Positions 26,454 to 35,454 of a stretch of 64,000 nucleotides of DNA are shown here, one piece after another (position 1 is the first letter of the stretch; each line of letters opens with the position of its first letter). Source of the stretch: Sphingomonas_D zeicaulis (lineage in GTDB: Bacteria; Pseudomonadota; Alphaproteobacteria; Sphingomonadales; Sphingomonadaceae). Made by a program: the position numbers and the translations under genes. The notes beneath the pieces are model-generated. The model was not told the DNA's origin and searched no databases. It saw only the letters and a program-made list of their open reading frames with translations. The stretch covers positions 1-64,000 of the forward strand of contig NZ_JBNPXQ010000014.1 in the NCBI RefSeq assembly GCF_050433225.1. The letters run 5' to 3'.

Positions 26454-26700
26454 TTACCCTCCTGTTCGCAGGAGCGTAGGCCCCGGCGTCCTCACCATAA
26501 CCACGGTCGGCGGGAGGCGTTCCCAATCCGCGCCGAACCGCTCGCCTGCGGACCTGCCACGCGCTCAAGTGAGCTGCTCTCCCAGCCGGGCCTGACGGTG
26601 AGCGCGATCGAACACCGCCCGCCAAGTGTCGCCAGCGATCGCACGCCAGTCGCTTTCCGCGCCCGACGCGGTCACGCCTCCTATGATCTAGGCCGAGGCC

Positions 26701-27464
26701 GTGCAGCGCGTCGACGCGTTCAAGTCCTGGCTAGGGGTCTGGGCGACGATCATGTCCCGCTCGGCGCCGGCTATGCGGCCTCGCGACCCGACTTGCCCTT
26801 GTTCCTCACCACCGTCCATTGGGGTGCTTCGATCTTCTTCATCGCGACGACGCTAGCGCTGGTGGGTCTGGTGGTCGCGTTGCGCACCGCGCTGCTCCAA
26901 ACCGAGGTCCTGCGGCGTAAGCGCAAGCAGGATTTTGTGGCGTCGGCCAAGCGCGAGGCCTTTCTCGCCGGCGTCCTCGCCAGTTCGACCGACTGCATTA
27001 AGGTGCTCGAGCTCGACGCACGGCTGACCGTCACGAGCGAGGGCGGCCAGCGCGTGATGGAGGTGAGTGACTTCAACGCCATCGCCGGCTGCCCCTGGCC
27101 CCACTTCTGGCAAGAGCAGGGTCATGTCGAGGCGCGCGCCGCCATCGAGGCGGCGAGACGAGGCGAAGCGCGCAGTTTCATCGGCAAGGTCGACGCCATG
27201 TCGGGCACGCCCAGATGGCGGCACGTCGCGGTAAGTCCGATTTTCGGGCCCGAACGCGAGCCCGACCCAATCCTCTCGGTTTCGCGCGACATCAGCGAGC
27301 TGCGCGCAAGCGAAGAGGAGCGCAACAATGCTTCCTTGCCAGCGAAGGACAGGACCGCGCATCGCACGTCGCGGAATCGGTGGGACGCGCGATCGCACAG
27401 GCGATCATGCCCTATCTTTTCCGACAAAAGCGCGCGCCGACAGCGGCAACGCATTGACCGATGA
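26701..27464 (+). pseudogene. Truncated membrane PAS sensor
   Basis: The readable part (~26790-27330) has one membrane helix (ASIFFIATTLALVGLVVAL), a charged linker and a PAS domain (LASSTDCIKVLELDARLTVT ... SVSRDISELRASEEERNN). The protein then loses sense and no kinase domain follows. The beginning (from a GTG at 26701, VQRVDAFKSWLGVW) is in another frame, so a frameshift near 26760 is likely. It looks like the front end of a sensor kinase broken by deletion. It stands back to back with the intact LOV kinase. Confidence 0.55.
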
Positions 27465-27699
27465 CTGCCGCCCCACCGCTGCAGAAGTGCAGTCGGTGGC
27501 CGCGTTGAACTGCGCAGCCTTACGCGGAAGGGGACGCCGATCTCTAGTGGTCTGAGTTTGCGGACACGCGCCCCACCAGCGAGTGAAAAGATCGGACCCA
27601 GCTCTGGCGGTAGGCTGGCCCTGTCGCGTTCTTTTCTCATGGCGGCCGCTCGTGACCGGTGCCTCAGTTTCCCGGTCGATGTCTTCGACCGGCGCAGGT

Positions 27700-28254
27700 T
27701 CAGCGTCCGAGCGGCGAACTTGCATATGCCGCGAGAAGCGCCGCGGCATCGTCGTAGATCGCGATCGCCCCAGCGTTCCACAGCACGTCATCCCGGAATT
27801 TCCCTGAACGCACTGCGACGGCGGCGATACCGCATCCATTGGCGGCCTGCATGTCGTATGGTGTGTCGCCGACAACGATCGCAGCCTCGGCATCGATGCC
27901 CTGAAGCTTGCCAAGCGCGACTGCGAAAAGGTCCGGAGCCGGCTTGGTGTGCCTCACGTCGTCGCTGCTGGTTGTCGCTCCAACGAGCGCGCGCGCTTCG
28001 AGAAGATCGAGATAATGGTCAAGTTCGGCCTGCGAGGCCGAAGATGCCAGCACGACCTGTTGCCCGCGGTCGTGCGCGGCGGCAAGCAGCGCATGCGCAG
28101 ACGGGAATGGCCTGGCCTTGCCGAGATATTTCGCTTTGAACGCGGCGCCGTGCGCCTCGGCAAGGCTATCCCGCGCAGCTGGATCGAGATCGGGCAGCAG
28201 CGCAGGCACCAGCATGTCAGCGCCTTTGCCGATCTGATCGTGGATGATTTCGCG
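27700..28254 (-). pseudogene. HAD-family phosphatase lacking its N-terminus
   Basis: Starts abruptly at EIIHDQIGKGADMLVPALLP and continues to the end of a beta-phosphoglucomutase-like HAD protein (motif II SSASQAEL, motif III Lys in HTKPAPDL, motif IV VVGDTPYD). The intact paralogue at 42259 shows that about 45 residues with the nucleophile motif DLDGT are missing. The cut coincides with the start of an IS701-like scrap, so insertion removed the 5' end. Inactive as a phosphatase. Confidence 0.8.
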
Positions 28255-28340
28255 ACTAGCACTACTTTGGCAGGTTGAAGGAACCGGCTGGAATCGTCGT
28301 TGATTCTCGTGTGTCAGTGTAGGCTGACGGATCAACGGCG

Positions 28341-28607
28341 ATGGCGGTGAACGAAGACTGGCGGAGCGATCTGGAGCGATGGCTTGAGCCGTTTCTGGCA
28401 GGGCTTTCGCATCCGGCGCGGCGGCGGATGGGCGTATTGTCAGTGTCGCCGGTGGATCCGCATCAACGCACAAGCGTCGCTGGCCTTTATGCAGCCGGCG
28501 ACGTGGTGCTGGGGCTCGATCAACTAAGCCACGCCATGGGCGAAGGCGGTGTCGCCGCGACAACGATCCGCAACGATCTTGCCCAACGCTCACCCTTGTT
28601 ACGATGA
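28341..28607 (+). pseudogene. Fusion scrap: IS701 transposase start + flavoprotein end
   Basis: Residues 1-30 (MAVNEDWRSDLERWLEPFLA, then GLSHPARRRM) match the start of IS701-family transposases. Residue 31 onward (HQRTSVAGLYAAGDVVLGLD, then SHAMGEGGVAATTIRNDLA) is the FAD-binding C-terminus of a thioredoxin-reductase-like flavoprotein, the usual GxYAAGD motif. Neither is complete. The bases 28255-28340 probably include the end of the insertion sequence. Confidence 0.7.
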
Positions 28608-28649
28608 CCAGGTCCACGCGTTGACGTAAATATACCGGAAAGGACGGCG

Positions 28650-29642
28650 CTATCGCAGCGTCACCGAAACCGGGCAGTGATCCGAATAATGCTTGCTGCC
28701 GGCGGGGTAGGGCGTCTCGCTGAATCCAGCCATCGCGGTGCCCGCCCGCCTGTCCAGCACGATATGGTCGATGAAGCTGTCATAGCGGGGATCGCAGCGG
28801 GGCGGGGTACCCGCGTCTGCGAGCCGCAGGTCGGCATTTGCCGGCTCGGCGTCGTCGATCTCGGTCCAGACGGTGTCGCCGGCAAGCGCCAGGCGGCGGT
28901 TCCAGTCGCCAAGCACTGCGAAGCGCGTCGGGCCGGCCGCTGCCGCGTCGATCCAGGCTTCGAGCACGGGGATCTGTTGCAACAGGACAGGGCAGGCACT
29001 GTCCTGCGTTCCCGAAAAGCAGCCCGACTTCAGGTGGACGCCGAGAAGCCGGAGCGGTGCATCGTCCCGCGGGCGGATCGTGACATCGACGCCGGAGCGA
29101 AGCTGCGGATTGCCCAGCATCAGGCCAGTGACGTCGGGATGACGTTCGAAGGCGATGCCCTTGCGGATCGCGAGGCCCACTGCCTGGCGGATGAAGGGCT
29201 GGTCGGGATGGCGGCCGCCGCAGGTGCCCGTGGGATCGCCGGCACGGGTCTCCATCACGATGGTGTAGCGCGCCGGATCGAAAACGCGCTGTGCTGCGCG
29301 TTCGGATTCGGCTTCCTGGAAGGCGATGACATCGGCGTCGAGACTGTCGGCGATCGCGCGCATGGCGCGATAGTCCGCAGCGTCACGGGGCTGGCAACCG
29401 GTACCGTCCTTCTCCGCTAGGAATTCGAGGTTCCAGCTCGCGATCCTGAGCGGCCGCTCGCTCGATACCGGGACGCCCGGCGGATTGCCTGGGGGGAGGC
29501 TGCAGGCGGGGATGGCGAACAGCAGGGCGAGGGCGGCAAGGCGGCGGATAATGTCGGCCTTTTGCCCCGCCTGTGGCGCGGCATCAATGTGACTTGGGCT
29601 CCGGCCAAACCCGTCCTCTTGTCGGTCTCCTGCGCATGTCAC
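28650..29642 (-). CDS. Endonuclease/exonuclease/phosphatase-family lipoprotein
   Basis: A DNase-I-like fold enzyme: ASWNLEFL (metal-site Asn), FQEAESE (Glu), VHLKSGCF (His), LGDWNRR (Asp/Asn) and the C-terminal SDHCPVSV (catalytic Asp-His) are all present, so it should hydrolyse phosphodiester or phosphate bonds. A hydrophobic stretch ending LFAIPACSLPPG is a lipobox, so it is likely an outer/inner-membrane lipoprotein facing the periplasm. The ~46 residues before the lipobox Cys are long for a signal; the true start is probably nearer the hydrophobic stretch, possibly a non-ATG codon. Confidence 0.82.
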   Translation of the reverse strand: MTCAGDRQEDGFGRSPSHIDAAPQAGQKADIIRRLAALALLFAIPACSLPPGNPPGVPVSSERPLRIASWNLEFLAEKDGTGCQPRDAADYRAMRAIADSLDADVIAFQEAESERAAQRVFDPARYTIVMETRAGDPTGTCGGRHPDQPFIRQAVGLAIRKGIAFERHPDVTGLMLGNPQLRSGVDVTIRPRDDAPLRLLGVHLKSGCFSGTQDSACPVLLQQIPVLEAWIDAAAAGPTRFAVLGDWNRRLALAGDTVWTEIDDAEPANADLRLADAGTPPRCDPRYDSFIDHIVLDRRAGTAMAGFSETPYPAGSKHYSDHCPVSVTLR

Positions 29643-29746
29643 CCCGTGCGATGCGCGCGGTTCGCATGTCTTCGCGGCTCCGCGCCTGGCGGTATTGACT
29701 GGGCCGCGTCACGGCGAGCGGACGACCGTGGCCGATCGTTGCCGGA

Positions 29747-30619
29747 TCAATCGGGCGGCAGAATCTCGATCTCCCGTCGGAAGCGTGCCGGCGTGCTGCC
29801 GAGGCGCTGGCGGAAGAGGTTGGTCAGATGCGCCGCCGAGGCAAAGCCGGTCCGGGCCGCGATCCATGCGACCGGCGCGTCGGTGCCGGTCAGCAGTGCG
29901 GCGGCGCGCGCGACCCGCCGCTGCATGACATATCGACCCGGCGTGACACCGGTCGAGCCGCGAAATGCGCGGAGGAAGGCGCTGGGGCCAAGGCCCGCTT
30001 CGCGGGCGAGGTCGGCGAGGGGGAGGGCGTCGGCGAGATGGTCCTCGATGTAGCTGCAGACCCGGCGCAGCGCCCTCGGGTGCAGCCAGGCATCGTCCCG
30101 CCGTGGGGTGACGCCGCCGAGCGCGATCGCCAGGCCTCGCTGGAGCGCGATGGCGAGGCGGTCGATCTCGACCTGCGGTGCAGCCTGCGCCGCGGCGCCG
30201 TCGATCGCACGCGCGAGTGCTGCGATCTTCGGTATGCGGCCGTTGTAGAGCGCCGACCAATCCGGAATGCGGTCGACCTGGCACGCCTCGGCGAGCCTGT
30301 CGGGATCGAGGCAGATATGCGCGCATTCGATCCAGCCGCGCCCGAGGATGCTCGATCGGTTGCGTCCAGCCGGGGTGAAGGAGATGATGTCGGGCGCGTC
30401 CGGCGCCCGGTCCCAGCTCGCGCGATCGATGCGGCCCGCGCTGTACGCAGTCGCGCCGTCGAGCGTGACATAAAGTTGGTGCTGGGCGCTGATCGACGAA
30501 TAGCGCGTCCGATGCCCGATCAGGGTTCGCGAACGGTGGAAGGACAGGCCGGCCGCCGCCACATGGCGGTCGCGCGCGACATCGGAGACCGCCCCGAGTG
30601 CTGCCGTGCGCAAGGTCAT
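29747..30619 (-). CDS. AraC-family transcriptional regulator
   Basis: 290 residues with a C-terminal double helix-turn-helix (SYIEDHLADALPLADLAREA, FRGSTGVTPGRYVMQRRVA, GFASAAHLTNLFRQRLGSTP). The N-terminal ~180 residues form a ligand-sensing domain without strong similarity to the AraC cupin. It is divergent from the aldehyde oxidoreductase operon, with about 350 bases between them, and is a good candidate for its regulator. The effector is unknown. Confidence 0.88.
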   Translation of the reverse strand: MTLRTAALGAVSDVARDRHVAAAGLSFHRSRTLIGHRTRYSSISAQHQLYVTLDGATAYSAGRIDRASWDRAPDAPDIISFTPAGRNRSSILGRGWIECAHICLDPDRLAEACQVDRIPDWSALYNGRIPKIAALARAIDGAAAQAAPQVEIDRLAIALQRGLAIALGGVTPRRDDAWLHPRALRRVCSYIEDHLADALPLADLAREAGLGPSAFLRAFRGSTGVTPGRYVMQRRVARAAALLTGTDAPVAWIAARTGFASAAHLTNLFRQRLGSTPARFRREIEILPPD

Positions 30620-30966
30620 GCGCGGCGCTGGTCGCGAAAAGGTGCCGAGCGATCCTGGTCCGCGATGCTGCGCCCGGCGGGCGGGGGCGGGGCGATTCCG
30701 GCGGCACGATACCCTACGCTGGGAAGCGGCCCTGCGGGCAATTGTGGCCGCCGCAGCGGATGCTTGACGATCATGACATCCTCATACGCTCAGTGTCTTG
30801 GCGATCGCTGGCGAGTCAAGCGCAAGTCGATCCGTCGTTCAGATCCATGGATATCTGGTGGATGTCATGACCGAAGAGGCCGGTTTCTGCCCAGCGGATG
30901 ATCTTCCGCTGATTTCATGCAAGTCACGCGCTTGTCGCCGTCGATTGCATCGGGAAGGATCGCGCG
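30620..30966. promoter_or_regulatory. Divergent control region, araC-type gene / aldehyde oxidoreductase operon
   Basis: About 350 bases with no gene. It should carry the promoters for the leftward AraC regulator and the rightward operon. A ribosome-binding-like GGAAGGAT precedes the ATG at 30967. No clear direct-repeat operator was found by eye. Confidence 0.4.
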
Positions 30967-31557
30967 ATGACGAACGATGAATTCGAGATCTCGCGCCGTG
31001 GGCTGCTCGCCGGCGGTGCCGTGCTGCCGGTCGCTGCTGCTGCCGGCGCGGCGGACGCCGCGCAGCGCCCTGTGCCCGTGGCGTCCACCGCGCGCGCTGT
31101 GCGCTTACAGGTCAACGGCCGGCCGGTCGCGGCCACGGTCGAACCGCGGATCACCTTGCTCGACTATCTGCGCGACCGGATGCACCTTACCGGCACCAAG
31201 AAGGGCTGCAACGAGGGCGCGTGCGGCACCTGCACGGTGCTCATCGACGGCGCGCGCATGAATGCGTGCCTCACGCTCGCCATCCAATGTGAAGGGCGCG
31301 CGGTAACCACAATCGAGGGCATCGCCACGGAAGGGCGGCTCCACCCGGTGCAGCGGGCTTTCATCGAGCATGACGCCTTCCAGTGCGGCTATTGCACGCC
31401 CGGCCAGATCCTATCTGCCATCGCCTGCATCCGCGAGGGCCATGCCACCGATGCCGACAGCGTCCGCGAGTGGATGAGCGGCAACATCTGCCGCTGCGCT
31501 GCCTATCCGCAGATCACCGCGGCGGTACTCGGCGCCGCCGGCCACCCGGAGAGCTGA
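30967..31557 (+). CDS. paoA: Aldehyde oxidoreductase, 2Fe-2S subunit (PaoA/YagT-like)
   Basis: 196 residues. A Tat signal (ISRRGLLAGGAVLPVAAAA) sends the complex to the periplasm. Two 2Fe-2S clusters are indicated: plant-ferredoxin type Cys set (KKGCNEGACGTCTVLIDG, NACLTL) and the helical domain (QCGYCTPGQ, GNICRCAAYPQI). The subunit passes electrons from the molybdenum centre to FAD. It is the first gene of three, four bases from the FAD subunit gene, in the same order as E. coli paoABC. Confidence 0.92.
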   Translation: MTNDEFEISRRGLLAGGAVLPVAAAAGAADAAQRPVPVASTARAVRLQVNGRPVAATVEPRITLLDYLRDRMHLTGTKKGCNEGACGTCTVLIDGARMNACLTLAIQCEGRAVTTIEGIATEGRLHPVQRAFIEHDAFQCGYCTPGQILSAIACIREGHATDADSVREWMSGNICRCAAYPQITAAVLGAAGHPES

Positions 31558-31561
31558 TCCC

Positions 31562-32575
31562 ATGCGCGACTTCGCCTATACGCTCGCGGCGCGGGCCCAG
31601 GATGCCTTCACCGCCGACGCCAAGAGTGTGATGCCGATCGCCGGCGGCACCGAATTGCTCAACTGGTTCCGGCTCGGCATCGCCGCGCCCGAGCGGGTCA
31701 TCGACATCGGCCGGATCGAAGGCCTGGACCAGGTGGTGCGGACCGGCGACCGGCTCAGCATCGGTGCATTGGCGACGCTCAACGCGATCGGCGGCAATGC
31801 GCAGGTGGAGCGCGATGCGCGGGTGCTGGCGGAAGCTTGCCTCGCGGCCGCGTCGCCGCAGATCCGTAACCGCGCGACGATCGGCGGCAATGTCCTGCAG
31901 AAAACGCGTTGCGCCTATTTCCGGGCGGAGGCGCCGGTCCCCTGGCCGTGCAACAAGCGGGTCGCAGGCAGCGGCTGCGTCGCACGCCATGGCCTGAACG
32001 AGCGCCACGCAATCTTCGGTTGGACCGACGCCTGCGTTGCGGTGCAGCCGTCCGACCCGCTCGTGGCGCTCGCCGCGCTGGGCGCCGAGGTCGAGATTGC
32101 CGGGCCGGGCGGGCGACGCATGCTGCCGGTCGCGGACCTGCATCTGACCCAGGAGGACGCTGCGGCCGCCGGACGCAACGCAGCGCTGGCCGAGCACCGG
32201 CTCGCGCCCGGCGAACTGATCCTCGGCTATCATCTTGCGATCCGGCCCACCGCCCGCTCTGCCTATGTGAAGGTGCGCGAGCGTGCGAGCTACGAATATG
32301 CGCTGGTTTCGGCGGCGGCGGTGCTCGAGTTGCAGGGAGGCAGGATCGTCCGGGTGACGATCATGCTGGGCTCGGTCGCGCAAAAACCCTGGCGGCTGAC
32401 CGCTGCCGAACGGTTGCTGGTGGGCCAGGCACCGACGCGCGATGCCGTGCTGCCGATCCTGCGGCGCAGTCTCTCCGAGGCGCGTCCGCTCGCGCATAAC
32501 CGCTACAAGGTCGCGATGGCGGCGGGCGCCGCCGCCCGCGCGATCGTTCAGGCCGCCGAAGGACAACCGTCATGA
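31562..32575 (+). CDS. paoB: Aldehyde oxidoreductase, FAD subunit (PaoB/YagS-like)
   Basis: 337 residues. FAD-binding (PCMH-type) motifs include MPIAGGTELLNWFRLG and TIGGNVLQKTRC. The extra cysteines TRCAYF, PWPCNK and GSGCVA match the additional 4Fe-4S cluster site of PaoB. The C-terminal domain follows (AYVKVRERASYEYALVSAAA). It overlaps the large-subunit gene by four bases. It takes electrons from the 2Fe-2S subunit and hands them to the final acceptor. The frame is intact. Confidence 0.92.
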   Translation: MRDFAYTLAARAQDAFTADAKSVMPIAGGTELLNWFRLGIAAPERVIDIGRIEGLDQVVRTGDRLSIGALATLNAIGGNAQVERDARVLAEACLAAASPQIRNRATIGGNVLQKTRCAYFRAEAPVPWPCNKRVAGSGCVARHGLNERHAIFGWTDACVAVQPSDPLVALAALGAEVEIAGPGGRRMLPVADLHLTQEDAAAAGRNAALAEHRLAPGELILGYHLAIRPTARSAYVKVRERASYEYALVSAAAVLELQGGRIVRVTIMLGSVAQKPWRLTAAERLLVGQAPTRDAVLPILRRSLSEARPLAHNRYKVAMAAGAAARAIVQAAEGQPS

Positions 32576-34740
32576 GCGTCGGCAAACCGCGAACCCGCTA
32601 CGAAAGCGCGGTGAAGGTGACGGGCGCCGCGCGCTATGCGGCCGACCATTTCCCGGCAGGCCTGCTCCATGGCGTGTTGGTCGGCTCGCCGGTCGCGGCG
32701 GGAGCGGTGACCGCGATCGACGCCGCGGCCGCGGCCGGGATCCCCGGCGTTGTGCGCATCCTTACCCACAGGGACATGCCAAAGCTTCCGAAGCCAGGGC
32801 GGCCGATCGCGATCACCCACATGCCGCTCCAGTCCGACGAGATCCAGTGGGAGGGGCAGGCGATCGCCATCGTCCTCGCGGAGACGATCGAGGCGGCGGA
32901 GGAGGGGGCGGCGCTCGTGCGGCCGCGCATCGCCCCGGCCAGGGCGATGATCCCGGGCGCCGGCAGGCTGGTCAAGCCGCCGGCCGGCGGGATGTTTCAT
33001 GGAGACGCGCACAAGGGCGATGTGCCGGCCGCGCTCGCCCGCGCGGCGGTCACGGTGAAGGAGAGCTATTTCCAGCCGACGCGCAATCATAATCCGATGG
33101 AAACGTCTGCATGCGTCGCGCAGTGGCACGGCGATGCGCTGACGGTCTGGGATTCGACCCAGTTCACCCAGAATCCGCGCAACGGCCTTGCAGCCTTGTT
33201 CGGTATCCCGCCGGAGAGGGTTCATGTCATTGCACCGCACACCGGCGGCGGCTTCGGCTGCAAGGGCGCGGTCTATCCGCACGAGGTGCTTGCGGCGCAG
33301 GCTGCAAAGCTGGTCGGGCGCCCGGTGCGGATCCAGCTCAGTCGCGCGCAGATGTACTCGATGGCGGGCCATCAGCCGGAGTGCCGCCAGACGATCACGC
33401 TCGGCGCGGACAAGGTGGGGACGCTCGCCGCGGTCCGGCACGAGGCGATCAACACTACCTCGATCACCGACATGCAGTTCGAATCCCCGGGCATGGCATC
33501 GGCCACCTTCTATGCATCGCCCAATATCCAGCTCGACCAGTCCGTCGAGCGCATCAATCTCGTCCTGTCGACGCCGATGCGTTCTCCCGTCGAGGGACCG
33601 GGCAGCTGGGCGCTTGAAAGCGCGATGGACGAACTCGCCCGCAAGCTTGGCATCGATCCGCTCGACCTGCGCTTGCGGAATTTCGCCGAGCGCGAGCCGC
33701 TGGAGGGCAAACCCTGGTCCTCCAACCGCCTGTGCGAAGCCTATCAGGAGGCCGCGCGCGTCTATGGCTGGCGCAAGCGCGGGCAGCGACCGCGACAGGA
33801 TGGCGTCTGGTCGATCGGGCATGGCATGTCGACCGCCGGGACGTTCGTCGCCCGCTTCCCCTCGCAGGCGCGGGTGCGTGTCCGTAGGGGTGGACGGGTG
33901 ATCGTCGAGAGCAGCTCCAACGACATCGGCACCGGCAACCAGACCGCGGTTCAGCTGATCGTCGCCGATGCGCTGGGCACCGGGCCGGAGCATGTCGAGA
34001 TTCGCTGGGGCGATTCCCGCCTCGCGCCGGCGGGGCCAGTCTATGGCAGCTCACACACGATCGGCATGGGCAGCGCCGCAGCGAATGCGGCGAGGGCCGT
34101 GCGTGCGAAGCTTGTGCTCAAGGGCGCGCCAGCGGACGGGCCGCTCGACCTCGATGCGCTGATGGCGCAGGCCGACCTGGAAGAGGTGGCGGCGGACGGG
34201 AGCTTCGCGCTTCCCGGAGGCGCGCCCGCAAGCATGAACGGCTCCGGCACCGACTATGCGATGGGCACGTGGGGCGCCAATTTCGTGGAGGTCGGCGTCG
34301 ATCGCGATCTCGGTCTCATCCGCCTGCGCCGCATTGTCGCCCGCTATTCCGCCGGCCGCATCATCAATCCGCTCACCGCCCGCAGCCAGATGATCGGGTC
34401 GATCATCTGGGAATGGGGCAAGGCCACGATGGAAGCGTCGATCATTGAGCCGAGCCATGCACGCTTCCTCGCGAAGAACCTCTCGAACGTGGCGGTGCCG
34501 GTCAACGCCGACATTCCTGCCGACGCGATCGACGTCGGCTTCGTCGAGGAATATGATCCGCATGCCAGTTCGATCGGCGCGCGGGGCATCGGCGAGCTCG
34601 GCGGCACCGGCGTCGCAGCCGCCATCGCCAATGCCGTCTTTGATGCCGTCGGCGTGCGCGTCCGCGAGGTCCCGATCCTGCCCCATCATATTCTCGACGG
34701 CATCGCCGGAGGCGACGATGGCTCGGGAACGGCCATTTAA
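32572..34740 (+). CDS. paoC: Aldehyde oxidoreductase, molybdenum-cofactor subunit (PaoC/YagR-like)
   Basis: 722 residues. Aldehyde oxidase/xanthine dehydrogenase N-domain (AVKVTGAARYAADHFPAGLL), then the molybdopterin-binding domain (TGGGFGCKGAVYPHEVLAAQ, SSNDIGTGNQTA, GSSHTIGMGSAA) and the conserved active-site Glu in the C-terminal GARGIGELGGTG. It oxidises aromatic or aliphatic aldehydes to acids. The cofactor-insertion chaperone (PaoD/XdhC type) is not encoded next to it, so maturation must use one encoded elsewhere. Confidence 0.93.
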   Translation: MSVGKPRTRYESAVKVTGAARYAADHFPAGLLHGVLVGSPVAAGAVTAIDAAAAAGIPGVVRILTHRDMPKLPKPGRPIAITHMPLQSDEIQWEGQAIAIVLAETIEAAEEGAALVRPRIAPARAMIPGAGRLVKPPAGGMFHGDAHKGDVPAALARAAVTVKESYFQPTRNHNPMETSACVAQWHGDALTVWDSTQFTQNPRNGLAALFGIPPERVHVIAPHTGGGFGCKGAVYPHEVLAAQAAKLVGRPVRIQLSRAQMYSMAGHQPECRQTITLGADKVGTLAAVRHEAINTTSITDMQFESPGMASATFYASPNIQLDQSVERINLVLSTPMRSPVEGPGSWALESAMDELARKLGIDPLDLRLRNFAEREPLEGKPWSSNRLCEAYQEAARVYGWRKRGQRPRQDGVWSIGHGMSTAGTFVARFPSQARVRVRRGGRVIVESSSNDIGTGNQTAVQLIVADALGTGPEHVEIRWGDSRLAPAGPVYGSSHTIGMGSAAANAARAVRAKLVLKGAPADGPLDLDALMAQADLEEVAADGSFALPGGAPASMNGSGTDYAMGTWGANFVEVGVDRDLGLIRLRRIVARYSAGRIINPLTARSQMIGSIIWEWGKATMEASIIEPSHARFLAKNLSNVAVPVNADIPADAIDVGFVEEYDPHASSIGARGIGELGGTGVAAAIANAVFDAVGVRVREVPILPHHILDGIAGGDDGSGTAI

Positions 34741-35454
34741 CGGGTCGACAGGGTCGCTGTGGCGCCACCGGTCAGCCGTGCCGCTTCTCGAAGCCGGACA
34801 CGGACCTGGCGGCCAGTGTCGATGGCGGCTGAGTCCTGGCAGCCTAGCCCGAAAGGCCTAAGGTCAGGCTGCGTTGACGTTTCAACGCCAACGCCTTCGG
34901 GAAGCTGTCCATGCACACGCCAGTTCGGCGCTTGTCTCCGCCGACGTGCGCGGCCGGCGAAGATCGTGATATGCGCCCTGGCTGGAAGGGGAAAAACCCA
35001 ATCGTTTCGTAACCGATCTGGAAGGCGGCGCGCCTTGATGGATTTTGAGCAAGGTCATCGATCGGCACGGAGTTATCTCCACACTGGCGCTTTCGCGTTC
35101 TATTCGACTCCGGGTCGGAAGCCGAACGTCCGGTCAAGCCGCTTCTTGAGATAGGCCTGCAAGGAGGTCGCGGCCAGTCCGACGGTCTGACCGCCGCTGC
35201 GTAAGGCGACGGATCCATCTTCGGTGGCACCGGCGCGATACGACGCCGAGTGGTCCCAGATTATCCAGACCGGAGAGATCCGCTGTGTGAGGGCCGCCAG
35301 CCAGATCATAAACGCGTGCACTTGGAGATTGATATTCACAGAACGCTTCCGATGGTGATTAAAATCCACAGCCCGTGATCCATTTTCGCAATTGATCTGG
35401 ACCGCGGTGAGCGGTGTTCATGGGCACGTTTATGGTGAGTGGCCTTCATAAACG
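34741..35454. other. Intergenic region, one weak leftward ORF
   Basis: About 710 bases. A leftward frame of 89 codons at 35100-35369 (QVHAFMIWLAALTQRISPVW) shows some protein-like character but no domain, no ribosome binding site and no known relative, so I do not call it. The remainder shows nothing. Confidence 0.35.

Noticed and set aside
25542..27000. Long rightward frame beginning at 25542
   Set aside because: Its first ~1.1 kb is antisense to the LOV kinase; only the part after about 26700 reads as protein, and that part is treated as a broken sensor.
31514..33993. Leftward frames of 350 and 481 codons
   Set aside because: Antisense to the aldehyde oxidoreductase operon; Arg/Asp/His-rich shadows of high-GC genes.
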